Assembly (NCBI GenBank): GCA_017456105.1
Contig: JAFTKA010000003.1
Span: 1 to 64,000, forward strand
DNA: 64,000 nt
Source: Oscillospiraceae bacterium
Lineage (GTDB): Bacteria > Bacillota_A > Clostridia > Oscillospirales > Oscillospiraceae
Direction of reading: 5' to 3'
The position numbers and the translations under genes were made by a program. Under the pieces are notes generated by a model that saw only the letters and a program-made list of their open reading frames with translations, searched no databases and was not told the DNA's origin. Positions 7,118 through 15,575 of the stretch are shown one piece after another. The first letter of the stretch is position 1; each line of letters opens with the position of its first letter.

Positions 7118-8466
7118 TGCTGGAAAAAGGCAAAATTTACGAGGCCCGGATCTGTGATTACACCACGGAAGGTCAGGGCATCGCCAAAATTGAGGGCTGT
7201 GCGGTATTTGTACCCAACGCTATTCAGGGCGAAAAATGTAAAATTCGCATTGAAAAGGCACAAAAGACCTGGGCCGCCGGAAAGATCACCGAGCTTTTGG
7301 AAAAGTCCCCCCATCGGGTCAGTCGGGCCTGCCCTGTGGCCAAGCTCTGCGGCGGCTGCGATTTTTGGCACATGGATTATGAAGAAGAGTGCAGACTGAA
7401 AGCCGACCGGGTGCGGCAGGCACTACAGAGGCTGGCCGGTGAAACGGTTGAAAATCTGCCGTTTTTGGCCGCCCCCACCTGTGAGGGGTATCGGAACAAG
7501 GCACAGTACCCGGTTGCCAGTCAAAAAGGCCGTTGTTATGCGGGCTTTTTCCGCTCCGGCACCCACAAGGTGGTGGAAAATGACCGCTGCCTGATCTTGC
7601 CTAAGGAAAGCGATCTTGTGAAGAAGATCGTTATAGATTATGTAAACCACTATCGCATCTCCGCCTACGACGAAGTGGCTCATAAGGGTCTTCTGCGGCA
7701 CATTTATGTGCGAAAAGGCTGGGTTTCCGGGCAAATTCTGGTGTGCCTTGCGGTCAACGGCAGAAGTCTTCCTCACACCGATGACCTGGTCAAACGGCTG
7801 CAGGCCGTTCCCGGATTTACTACCCTGGTGCTGTCTGTGAACACCAAAAAGGGCAACACGGTTTTGGGCGATGAATTTATCACCCTTTACGGACCGGGAT
7901 ATATTGAGGACACCCTTTGCGGTCTAACCTTCCGGCTGTCCCCCCGGTCCTTTTATCAGATCAACCACCATCAGGCACAGCGTCTGTATGAAGCCGCCAT
8001 TTCTCAGGCCCAGATCACCAAGGACGATTTGGTGTTAGACCTTTATTGCGGTGTGGGAACGATCACCTTGGCTATGGCCAAGGCCGCCGGCAAGGTCATT
8101 GGGGTTGAAATTGTAGAAGAAGCGGTGCAGGACGCCAAGGAAAACGCCCTGCGTAATAGCATCAAGAACGCAGAATTCTTCTGCGGTGATGCAGGCCAGG
8201 CCGCTTTGGAACTAGAAAAACAGGGCATTTTCCCGGACGTGGTAGTGGTCGACCCGCCCCGTAAGGGGCTGAACGCCGACACCATCGAAGCATTGTCCAA
8301 AATGAGCCCCCGCAGAATCGTCTATGTTTCCTGCGACCCGGCCACTATGGCAAGAGATGTGGCTCTGCTAAAAGAGCGTGGCTACAAACTGCAAAACGCT
8401 ATGGCGGCAGATTTGTTCCCAAGATGTTCGCACGTGGAATCTATTGTTTGTTTAACCCGCGATTGA
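7117..8466 (+). CDS. rlmD: 23S rRNA (uracil-C5)-methyltransferase, RlmD/RumA family
   Basis: Methylates a uridine at C5, in Firmicutes usually U747 and/or U1939 of 23S rRNA. It has an N-terminal TRAM domain (about residues 1-58). The [4Fe-4S] cluster cysteines are in CPVAKLCGGCDFWH near residue 68. The SAM site is LDLYCGVGTITLAMAKAAG near 307. The catalytic region has DPPRKGL and the nucleophile cysteine lies in YVSCDPATMARD. Length (449 aa) is typical. It follows the GNAT gene with a one-base overlap. Which uridine is modified cannot be decided from sequence; RlmCD is an equally good name. Confidence 0.93.
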   Translation: MLEKGKIYEARICDYTTEGQGIAKIEGCAVFVPNAIQGEKCKIRIEKAQKTWAAGKITELLEKSPHRVSRACPVAKLCGGCDFWHMDYEEECRLKADRVRQALQRLAGETVENLPFLAAPTCEGYRNKAQYPVASQKGRCYAGFFRSGTHKVVENDRCLILPKESDLVKKIVIDYVNHYRISAYDEVAHKGLLRHIYVRKGWVSGQILVCLAVNGRSLPHTDDLVKRLQAVPGFTTLVLSVNTKKGNTVLGDEFITLYGPGYIEDTLCGLTFRLSPRSFYQINHHQAQRLYEAAISQAQITKDDLVLDLYCGVGTITLAMAKAAGKVIGVEIVEEAVQDAKENALRNSIKNAEFFCGDAGQAALELEKQGIFPDVVVVDPPRKGLNADTIEALSKMSPRRIVYVSCDPATMARDVALLKERGYKLQNAMAADLFPRCSHVESIVCLTRD

Positions 8467-8478
8467 TATTTTTGCCAC

Positions 8479-8503
8479 GGGCGATTCGTGAATCGCCCCT
8501 ACC
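8479..8503. repeat. Short palindromic repeat C, copy 2
   Basis: Identical 25 bp copy of the unit at 2773-2797, in the same orientation. Here it lies in the 59 nt gap between rlmD and the next gene in the same direction, so it could attenuate read-through or act as an RNA processing site. Confidence 0.85.
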
Positions 8504-8525
8504 TATAGCAAGGAGGTTTCTTCCT

Positions 8526-9620
8526 ATGTCTTTTACCCTGCCGAAATATTGTCCCCCGGATTTTGAAAAGCTGAACAACGCTCCCGATGCGGTCTATGCC
8601 ATCGCAGAAATGGACGGCGTTGCCCCGGAAAACTATCACTCCACCTCCATTTACCCGGAGTATGTGAAGGTTACCGGTCAATGGCTACTGGCCCAGGAGA
8701 GCCGCATGGACTCCTGCCTGGTACTCAATGATGACAACACCCTTTCCGTGGTGGAGGCAAGAAATCTCAAAAAGGGCCAGAAGGTGTTTTTGGGTCGCAC
8801 AGAACGGGGCGAAGAGGGCATTTATGTCCACGCCAAGGGCTTTGAAGAGCCCCGGGAGAACAAGCTGGAAGATCAGTTTGTGTTCCGTCAGGGCAGAAGC
8901 CGTGAAACCTCCTTTGCCCGGGATTACGACAAGCTTTTTGAGCTATTAAAGCACGAAAAGGAACACGGCAATATCCTGTGGGTCATGGGACCAGCCTTTG
9001 CCTTTGATGAAGATGCCCGCCGTGCCATGAGAAATCTCATCGATAACGGCTATGTCCACGGCGTACTGGCAGGTAACGCCTTAGCCACCCACGATTTGGA
9101 GGCCGCTCTACTGCACACCGCCCTGGGACAGGACATCTACACCCAAAAATCCCAGCCGAACGGACACTACAACCATTTGGACGTGTGCAACAAGGTCCGC
9201 CGCTGCGGCTCGATCCCCAATTTCTTGGAAGCATATGGCCTGGACGACGGCATTATGGCCGGCTGTGTGAAAAATAACATTCCCTTTGTGCTGGCAGGCT
9301 CGATCCGGGACGACGGCCCTCTGCCCGAGGTCATCGGTGATGCCTACCAAGCCGCCAGCCAGATGCGGAATTTGGTGAAAAAGGCCACTACTGTCATCTG
9401 TATGGCCACCATGCTCCATACCATCGCCACCGGCAATATGACCCCCTCCTACCGGGTGCTGGCCGACGGCACGATCCGCCCCGTGTTCCTGTACGCGGTG
9501 GATAATGCGGAGTTTGTGGTCAACAAATTGCAGGATCGGGGCAGTTTGACCTCCACCACCATCGTTACCAATGTGCAGGACTTTATTACCCTGGTATCCA
9601 AGGGACTGAATCTTCAATGA
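8526..9620 (+). CDS. LOR/SDH-domain protein (TIGR00300-type, archaeal ornithine-cyclodeaminase-like)
   Basis: A 364-residue protein matching the LOR/SDH conserved region found in archaea and cyanobacteria, where relatives form the ornithine-cyclodeaminase half of the arginine-handling enzyme AgrE/ArgZ. Blocks I recognise are MGPAFAFDEDARRAM, GYVHGVLAGNALATHDLE, NHLDVCNKVRRCGSI, LAGSIRDDGPLPEVIGDAY and ATMLHTIATGNMTPS. A nucleotide-binding Rossmann-like second half is likely. The start at 8526 has AAGGAGG upstream and begins MSFTLPKY; the frame is open earlier, across repeat C and the end of rlmD, but has no initiation signal there. It overlaps the radical SAM gene by 4 nt. The NAD-dependent ornithine-to-proline reaction is an inference from relatives. 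Confidence 0.65.
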   Translation: MSFTLPKYCPPDFEKLNNAPDAVYAIAEMDGVAPENYHSTSIYPEYVKVTGQWLLAQESRMDSCLVLNDDNTLSVVEARNLKKGQKVFLGRTERGEEGIYVHAKGFEEPRENKLEDQFVFRQGRSRETSFARDYDKLFELLKHEKEHGNILWVMGPAFAFDEDARRAMRNLIDNGYVHGVLAGNALATHDLEAALLHTALGQDIYTQKSQPNGHYNHLDVCNKVRRCGSIPNFLEAYGLDDGIMAGCVKNNIPFVLAGSIRDDGPLPEVIGDAYQAASQMRNLVKKATTVICMATMLHTIATGNMTPSYRVLADGTIRPVFLYAVDNAEFVVNKLQDRGSLTSTTIVTNVQDFITLVSKGLNLQ

Positions 9621-10474
9621 AAAGTTATGTAAACTGCAAACTCTGTCCCCGGCAATGCGGTGTAGACAGAACAGCGGGACAGCGGGGCTTTTGCGGCTGC
9701 GGGGATCGCATTTTGGTTGCCAAAACCATGCTCCATCAATGGGAAGAGCCGGTTTTGGCAGGAAACGGTGGCAGCGGTGCGATCTTTTTCGGCGGCTGCA
9801 CCTTAGGCTGCCATTACTGTCAGAACAGAGCCATCAGTAGTAACCCTGTAGGAAAAGCGGTTTCTTCTGGAGAATTGCGAAATATGATGGAAGAGCTGAT
9901 CGCCCAAGGGGCAGAAAACATCGACCTGGTTACCCCAACCCACTTTTTGCCGGGCATTCTGCCGGCTCTGGAAAAACCCCTTCCTGTGCCTGTGGTCTAC
10001 AACTGCGGCGGCTATGAAAGGGTCGAAACACTGAAGCGGCTGGAGGGGAAGGTGGATATTTATCTTCCTGACCTGAAGTATGCCGACGATTCCCTTGGCT
10101 TTGCCCTTTCCGGGGTAAAGGATTATTTTTCTGTGGCAACTGCCGCCATTTCGGAAATGGTGCGGCAAGTGGGAACGCCTCAATGGCAGGGCGACAAGCT
10201 CGTAAAGGGCGTGATCGTGCGGCATTTGATCCTGCCGGGGCAGGTGGAAAACTCCCTGAAGGTACTGGACTGGTTGGGGGAAACTGTGGGCGATTCGGTT
10301 TTGGTCAGCCTGATGCGGCAGTACACACCCATGCCCGGTATGGTTTCGCCCTTTGACCGGCCCATCACGGAGGAGGAATACGATTCCGTCCTTAGCTGGC
10401 TGTACTTAAACGGCCTGCAGGGTTTTACCCAAGAGGCCGATTCGGCAAACACAAACTATATTCCCGAATTTTAA
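9617..10474 (+). CDS. PflA-like radical SAM protein (COG1313/PflX type)
   Basis: A 285-residue radical SAM protein related to pyruvate formate-lyase activating enzyme. The SAM cluster motif is CTLGCHYCQN (CxxxCxxC) near residue 60. An N-terminal CKLCPRQCGVDR plus GFCGCGD adds more cysteines, typical of this uncharacterised subgroup. Downstream are DLVTPTHFLP, YNCGGYER and DIYLPDLKYAD, all subgroup signatures. No glycyl-radical enzyme gene is beside it, so its partner is unknown. Its ATG overlaps the stop of the LOR/SDH gene (ATGA), indicating coupled translation. Substrate unknown. Confidence 0.85.
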   Translation: MKSYVNCKLCPRQCGVDRTAGQRGFCGCGDRILVAKTMLHQWEEPVLAGNGGSGAIFFGGCTLGCHYCQNRAISSNPVGKAVSSGELRNMMEELIAQGAENIDLVTPTHFLPGILPALEKPLPVPVVYNCGGYERVETLKRLEGKVDIYLPDLKYADDSLGFALSGVKDYFSVATAAISEMVRQVGTPQWQGDKLVKGVIVRHLILPGQVENSLKVLDWLGETVGDSVLVSLMRQYTPMPGMVSPFDRPITEEEYDSVLSWLYLNGLQGFTQEADSANTNYIPEF

Positions 10475-10502
10475 AGACCCGATGCAAAAGCATCGGGTCT
10501 TT
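10475..10502. terminator. Terminator shared by convergent genes
   Basis: AGACCCGATGC and GCATCGGGTCT form an 11 bp perfect stem with an AAAA loop, with A-run and T-run flanks on both sides. It can end the plus-strand radical SAM gene and the minus-strand ABC exporter operon. Confidence 0.85.
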
Positions 10503-10520
10503 CCATATCTTATCTCGCCG

Positions 10521-12419
10521 CTATTCTAATTCAAATGCTCCGGTGTAGAGCCGGTAGTAGATGCCCTTTTGGGCGATCAGGTCGTCGTGGCTGCCACGTT
10601 CCACGATCCTGCCCTGATCCAGCACCATAATGCAATCGGAATTCATAATGGTGGAGAGCCTGTGGGCGATCACAAAGGTGGTCCTGCCCTTCATCAGGGC
10701 GTCCATACCCTTTTGCACCAAGGCCTCGGTTCGGGTATCGATGGAAGAAGTGGCCTCGTCCAGGATCATAACGGGAGGATCTGCCACCGCCGCCCGGGCG
10801 ATTGCGATCAGCTGCCGCTGACCCTGGGACAGGCTGGCACCGTTGGCTGTCAGCAGGGTATCATAACCCTGGGGCAGTCGGGTGATAAAATCGTGGGCGT
10901 TTGCCAGCTTTGCCGCCTTGATACACTCCTCATCGGTGGCGTCCAGCTTGCCGTAACGGATATTCTCCATCACCGTACCGGTAAACAGGTTGGTATCCTG
11001 CAGCACCATGCCCAGGCTTCGCCGCAGATCCGGCTTGCGGATCTTGTTGATATTGATGCCGTCATAGCGGATCTTGCCGTCGGCAATATCATAAAAGCGG
11101 TTGATAAGGTTAGTGATGGTGGTCTTGCCCGCACCGGTAGCACCCACGAAGGCCAGCTTCTGACCGGGGTTGGCGTACAAGGTTACATCGTGGAGCACCG
11201 TCTTTTCCGGCACGTAGCCAAAGTCCACATTGTACATGGTGATGTCGCCCCGCAGGGGGGTATAGGTTACGGTGCCATCGGCCTGATGGGGGTGTTTCCA
11301 GGCCCACTGTCCGGTGGGCTTTTCCGATTCGGTTACGTTGCCCTCTGCGTCAATATGGGCATTGACCAGGGTTACATAGCCGTGATCTTCTTCCGGCTCT
11401 TGATCCAACAGCTCAAAGACCCGCTCCGCTCCGGCCAGAGCCATAACAATGGCGTTGATCTGATTGGAGATCATATTGATGGGCATATTGAAGGTCTTAC
11501 TGAGCATCATAAAGGCCATCAGGCTGCCAAGGCTCAGCAGGCTTCCCTTGCTGGATACCACCAGAATGCCGCCGAAAATGGCCAGCACCGCATACTGGAT
11601 ATAGCCTAAGTTATTATTGATGGGGCCCATCATATTGGAGAATTTGCCGGCTGCATAGGCGTTTTGGCAAAGTTCCTCGTTGAGCTTGTCGAACTCCTCT
11701 TTGCAGGCCTGCTCGTGGTTAAAGACCTTTACGACCTTTTGGCCGTTGACCATTTCTTCAATGTAGCCGTTGACCGCACCCAGGGATCTTTGCTGACCTA
11801 CAAAGAATTTGCCGGACTTGCCCGCCAGCACCTTGGTTACAAACACAACGCCCAACACCGTAACCATGGTTACACAGGTCAAAATCCAGGAGGTGGTCAG
11901 CATGCGGAACAGCACCACCGCCAGGGTTACCAAAGAGGAAACCGTCTGGGGAATGGACTGGGAGATCATCTGCCGCAGGGTGTCCACATCGCTGGTGTAG
12001 CGGGACATAATGTTACCGGCGGCGTTGGTATCAAAGTATCGGATCGGCAGGGTCTGCATCTTGGTAAACATCTGATCCCGGACGGTCTTTTGGGTCTTTT
12101 GGGTAACGCCCGCCATCAAAAAGTTTAGTAAGAATGAGGCCACGATGCCCACCACATAAATACACAGGATCTCCAACAGGAAGCTGAGGATCGGTGCAAA
12201 ATCGCTGCTGCCGTCGGACACCATGGGCAGAATATACTGATCCACCAGCTTGCCCAAAGCCACACTGCCGGTGGTCTGGGCGATGGCGTTGATGACGATA
12301 CAGACCATCACCACGATCAGGATATACCAGTAGCTTTTCAGGTAACTTAAGAGTCTGAACAGGGTCTTTTTGGGATTTGCGGCCATACGGCCGTCTCCAC
12401 GCAATTTCACAGGAGGCAT
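10521..12419 (-). CDS. ABC exporter half-transporter, canonical ATPase subunit
   Basis: A 632-residue fused membrane and ATP-binding protein, the second subunit of a heterodimeric ABC exporter of the BmrCD/TM287-288 kind. The transmembrane domain occupies roughly residues 20-330. The ATPase domain has Walker A GATGAGKTT, signature LSQGQ and Walker B VMILDEATSS with the catalytic glutamate present. A linker of about 50 residues (acidic, with WAWKHPHQ) precedes the ATPase core. Its ATG at 12419 overlaps the stop of the partner gene by one base; an in-frame ATG at 12386 (MAANPKK) has GGAG 8 nt upstream and could be the true start. Substrate unknown, possibly drugs or lipids. Confidence 0.88.
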   Translation of the reverse strand: MPPVKLRGDGRMAANPKKTLFRLLSYLKSYWYILIVVMVCIVINAIAQTTGSVALGKLVDQYILPMVSDGSSDFAPILSFLLEILCIYVVGIVASFLLNFLMAGVTQKTQKTVRDQMFTKMQTLPIRYFDTNAAGNIMSRYTSDVDTLRQMISQSIPQTVSSLVTLAVVLFRMLTTSWILTCVTMVTVLGVVFVTKVLAGKSGKFFVGQQRSLGAVNGYIEEMVNGQKVVKVFNHEQACKEEFDKLNEELCQNAYAAGKFSNMMGPINNNLGYIQYAVLAIFGGILVVSSKGSLLSLGSLMAFMMLSKTFNMPINMISNQINAIVMALAGAERVFELLDQEPEEDHGYVTLVNAHIDAEGNVTESEKPTGQWAWKHPHQADGTVTYTPLRGDITMYNVDFGYVPEKTVLHDVTLYANPGQKLAFVGATGAGKTTITNLINRFYDIADGKIRYDGININKIRKPDLRRSLGMVLQDTNLFTGTVMENIRYGKLDATDEECIKAAKLANAHDFITRLPQGYDTLLTANGASLSQGQRQLIAIARAAVADPPVMILDEATSSIDTRTEALVQKGMDALMKGRTTFVIAHRLSTIMNSDCIMVLDQGRIVERGSHDDLIAQKGIYYRLYTGAFELE

Positions 12420-14164
12420 TACTCCTCGCCTCCCTTCTTCTGGGATTCATAGACTTCCCGGTAGATTTGGGAGGTCTGCAAAAGCTCATCGTGAGTGCCG
12501 GCGGCGGCCACCTGACCGTTATCCAGTACAAGGATCATATCCGCATCTTGTACGGACGCCACCCGCTGGGCGATGATCAGCTTGGTGGTGCCGGGGATCT
12601 CCTCTTTGAAGGCCTTGCGGATCATGGCATCGGTATGGGTATCCACCGCAGAGGTGGAGTCGTCCAAAATCAGGATCTTGGGCTTCTTTAGCAGGGCTCT
12701 TGCGATACAAAGCCGCTGCTTCTGGCCGCCGGATACGTTCTTGCCGCCCTGTTCGATATGGGTGTCGTAGCCGTCGGGGAAGGCAGTGATAAAGTCGTGG
12801 GCACAGGCCAAACGACAGGCCTTTTCCATTTCCTCGTCGGTGGCGTCCTTATTGCCCCAGCGGAGATTTTCCTTGATGGTGCCGGAGAACAGTACATTCT
12901 TCTGCAGCACCACCGCCACATTATCCCGCAGCACCTGCAGGTCATAGTCCCGCACGTCCACGCCGCCTACCTTGATGCCGCCTTCGCTGACGTCATACAG
13001 CCGGGGGATCAGCTGCACCAAAGAGGTCTTGCCTGCACCTGTGCCGCCCAAAATGCCCACGGTAGCACCGCTGGGAATATGCAGGTCGATATTCTCCAGG
13101 GTATTCCGACCGGCCTTTTCGGAGTAGCGGAAGGATACATTTTCAAAATCCACCGAGCCGTCGGCCACTTCCTGCAGTCCTCCTTCAGGACTTTTCAGAT
13201 CCGGCTCTTCGGATAATAGTTCATAGCACCGGTGCAGGGGCGTGCGGCTCATGGTCAACATGACAAAGACCATCGAAAGGTTCATCAGTCCCATCAGGAT
13301 CTGGGTGGTAAAGCCAAACATAGCACTGAGTTGCCCGGTGGTCAGACCCTGCAGAGGGTCATTGCCGGAGGCAACCACCATTTTCGCACCGAACCAGGAA
13401 ATACCCATCATACAGGCGTATACGCAGAACTGCATAATGGGGGCGTTCAGGGCCAGGATCTTATCGGCTTTGAAGAAATCTCTGTAGATAGAGCCGGAGA
13501 CCGCTTCAAATTTCTCCATTTCCTTTTCCTGCCGGACAAAGCTCTTCACGACCCGGACGCCGTGGATATTCTCCTGCACCGTATTGTTCAGCTTGTCGAC
13601 GGTCTTAAAGCCCCGGTCGAAGATCTTAAAGACCACCGGCACTAAGCTTATCAGTGCGATCGCCAGCACCGGGAGCACCGCCACGTACACAAGGCTCAGC
13701 TTCGAGCTGATCCGCATGGCCTGGATCAGTGCCAGCACTAGCATCATGGGACACCGGACTGCCATTCGGATCATCATCTGGAAGGTCATCTGCAGGTTGG
13801 CAACGTCGGAGGTCAGCCGGGTAACGATGGAAGCGGTGGAAAACCGGTCGATGTTGGAAAAGCTGTAATTCTGCACCCGATAGTACATATCGTGCCGCAG
13901 GTTTTTGGCAAAGCCGGTTGCGGCCTTGGCGGCAAAAATTGCCGACAGCACACCAAAGCCTAAGGACGCCAACGCACAGCATACCAACAGGATCGTCTTT
14001 TCGATTATGTAGGGCATATTCTGAAACTGAATGCCGTAGTCATAGAGGTCTGCCATGATAAGCGGTATGGTAACCTCCATGGACACCTCGCCCACCATAC
14101 ATAACGGGCTTAGCAAGGCACTCCATTTATACTCCCGGACGCACCGGAGTAATCTGCGGATCAT
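12419..14164 (-). CDS. ABC exporter half-transporter, degenerate ATPase subunit
   Basis: A 581-residue half-transporter, first gene of the pair. Six membrane segments precede an ATPase domain with Walker A GGTGAGKTS, signature VSGGQ and Walker B ILILDDSTSAVD. The residue after the Walker B aspartate is Asp, not the catalytic Glu, so one of the two ATP sites formed with its partner would be slow or non-hydrolytic, the standard asymmetry of heterodimeric exporters. The start at 14164 is chosen because AAGGAGG lies 7 nt upstream; the frame runs seven codons further. A promoter lies at 14206-14233. Substrate unknown. Confidence 0.9.
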   Translation of the reverse strand: MIRRLLRCVREYKWSALLSPLCMVGEVSMEVTIPLIMADLYDYGIQFQNMPYIIEKTILLVCCALASLGFGVLSAIFAAKAATGFAKNLRHDMYYRVQNYSFSNIDRFSTASIVTRLTSDVANLQMTFQMMIRMAVRCPMMLVLALIQAMRISSKLSLVYVAVLPVLAIALISLVPVVFKIFDRGFKTVDKLNNTVQENIHGVRVVKSFVRQEKEMEKFEAVSGSIYRDFFKADKILALNAPIMQFCVYACMMGISWFGAKMVVASGNDPLQGLTTGQLSAMFGFTTQILMGLMNLSMVFVMLTMSRTPLHRCYELLSEEPDLKSPEGGLQEVADGSVDFENVSFRYSEKAGRNTLENIDLHIPSGATVGILGGTGAGKTSLVQLIPRLYDVSEGGIKVGGVDVRDYDLQVLRDNVAVVLQKNVLFSGTIKENLRWGNKDATDEEMEKACRLACAHDFITAFPDGYDTHIEQGGKNVSGGQKQRLCIARALLKKPKILILDDSTSAVDTHTDAMIRKAFKEEIPGTTKLIIAQRVASVQDADMILVLDNGQVAAAGTHDELLQTSQIYREVYESQKKGGEE

Positions 14165-14205
14165 TTTGTTCCCTCCTTGGGTCAAAGATTGCTTTCTAAC
14201 TGTTT

Positions 14206-14233
14206 ATTCTACCACAGAAATTCCCAATGGCAA
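14206..14233 (-). promoter_or_regulatory. Predicted promoter of the ABC exporter operon
   Basis: The minus strand has TTGCCA, a 16 nt spacer and TAGAAT, each five of six against consensus, about 42 nt upstream of the exporter start codon. Confidence 0.6.
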
Positions 14234-14289
14234 GTAGGATCAAGAAAAGTTTACAATTTCCTCTTCCCGCATCGCCACCGTTTGAAATT

Positions 14290-14342
14290 GTAGGGAACGC
14301 ATTTATGCGTTCCGTCGCGGAAAGGATAAATCCTTTCCCTAC
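14290..14342. repeat. Double-hairpin repeat B, copy 1 (diverged)
   Basis: A 53 bp element bounded by GTAGGGAA and TTCCCTAC, made of two hairpins in tandem. It is the most divergent of five copies; the others are at 16564, 22870, 25220 and 35638. Confidence 0.85.
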
Positions 14343-14347
14343 AAGCA

Positions 14348-14372
14348 ACGGCCTGCAAAAAGCAGGCCGTTT
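14348..14372 (-). terminator. Possible terminator after ricT
   Basis: AACGGCCTGC and GCAGGCCGTT form a 10 bp stem with an A5 loop directly after the ricT stop. The minus-strand T-tract is poor, so termination is uncertain. Confidence 0.45.
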
Positions 14373-14374
14373 GA

Positions 14375-15562
14375 TCATTCCTTATTGGGTTTATGGTTTC
14401 TGTGGCGGTGGCGGCGGTGATGGGTTTTTTTCGCAACACCGGTTTCCTGCTTCGCCTCTGCCTTTTCCTCAGGCTTTTGTTCCGGCTTCTGCTCCTGACG
14501 GTTGGCAGAGCCGTGTCTGCGGTTTCTTCTGCGGTTGCGGCCGGATCTCTCTTCCGGTTTTTCCTCGGGCTTTTCGATCACCTTTTCCTCAGCGATGGTC
14601 TCCTCGGAATACTTAAAACGAATGGAATCCAGCACAGGAGCTTCTTCCTTCTGCTCCTCTTTTTTCTTCCGTCTGCCGGACCCAGAAATGGGAGCCCAAT
14701 CCTCAGGAATGGGGGGATCGGTCTTTTTGGCCTTGCCGTTGCGGAACACCGCAATATCCTCATTTGCGTAAACGCCAATGGACTCCAGGTTTCTCTCCAG
14801 CTTCACCTTGACCCGGCTTCGCAGCAGGTCCACTTCCACCACCGTGCCCCGTCCGTCGGGGGTGTCCACAAAGGACTCGACCTTGGGGCTGTTTTTCAGC
14901 AGATCCTCATAGGCGTCCTGCTCGTATTTCAGACAGCACATAAGCCTTCCGCAAGTGCCGGAGATCTTGGTGGGGTTCAGGCTCAGATTTTGCGTCTTCG
15001 CCATTTTGATGGAAACCGGCTGGAAATCCTCCAAAAACTGAGCACAGCAGAAGGGTCTGCCGCAGATGCCCAGGCCGCCAACCATCTTGGCCTTGTCCCG
15101 GACACCGATCTGCCGCAGCTCAATGCGGGTATGGAAGGTGTTTGCCAGATTCTTGACCAGCTCCCGGAAGTCTACCCGTTCATCGGCGGTGAAGAAGAAC
15201 AGCATCTTGCTGCCATCGAAGGCCAGCTCTGTAGAAACCAGCTGCATATCCAGCTTTTGCTCCTCGATCATCGCCATACAGGTCTTGAAGGCCTTGTCTT
15301 CCTTTGCGTGGTTTTCCTGAGCGATTCTTTCGTCCTGCTCCGTTGCCAGACGAAGGACCTTCCGCAGAGGGGCGACGATCTCCTTCTCCCTGACCCGATG
15401 GTTGCCGGTGATGCAAGTTCCGTACTCAGGTCCACGGGCGGTGTCGATGATCACGTGATCGCCCTTTTGGCAGGTGTGGCCTGCCGGGTCAAAAAAGTAT
15501 ATCTTCTGTCCCGGGCGGAACTGAATGTCCACCACCTGGACGGTATTTTCTGTATTGTTCAT
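14375..15562 (-). CDS. ricT: PSP1-domain protein RicT (YaaT)
   Basis: In Bacillus subtilis RicT forms the Y-complex with RicA and RicF, binds Fe-S clusters and stimulates RNase Y cleavage and development. This 395-residue homologue has the PSP1 domain with the conserved cysteines GICGRPFCCAQF and GTCGRLMCCLKYE near residues 168-215. The final ~120 residues are a low-complexity tail with alternating K/E/P and R/H runs (RNRRRNRRH, HHRRHRHRNH), probably disordered and RNA-binding; this tail is much longer than in B. subtilis. AAGGAG lies 5 nt before the ATG. It follows holB by 13 nt, the same gene order as in B. subtilis. Confidence 0.9.
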   Translation of the reverse strand: MNNTENTVQVVDIQFRPGQKIYFFDPAGHTCQKGDHVIIDTARGPEYGTCITGNHRVREKEIVAPLRKVLRLATEQDERIAQENHAKEDKAFKTCMAMIEEQKLDMQLVSTELAFDGSKMLFFFTADERVDFRELVKNLANTFHTRIELRQIGVRDKAKMVGGLGICGRPFCCAQFLEDFQPVSIKMAKTQNLSLNPTKISGTCGRLMCCLKYEQDAYEDLLKNSPKVESFVDTPDGRGTVVEVDLLRSRVKVKLERNLESIGVYANEDIAVFRNGKAKKTDPPIPEDWAPISGSGRRKKKEEQKEEAPVLDSIRFKYSEETIAEEKVIEKPEEKPEERSGRNRRRNRRHGSANRQEQKPEQKPEEKAEAKQETGVAKKTHHRRHRHRNHKPNKE

Positions 15563-15575
15563 AATAACTCCTTTA

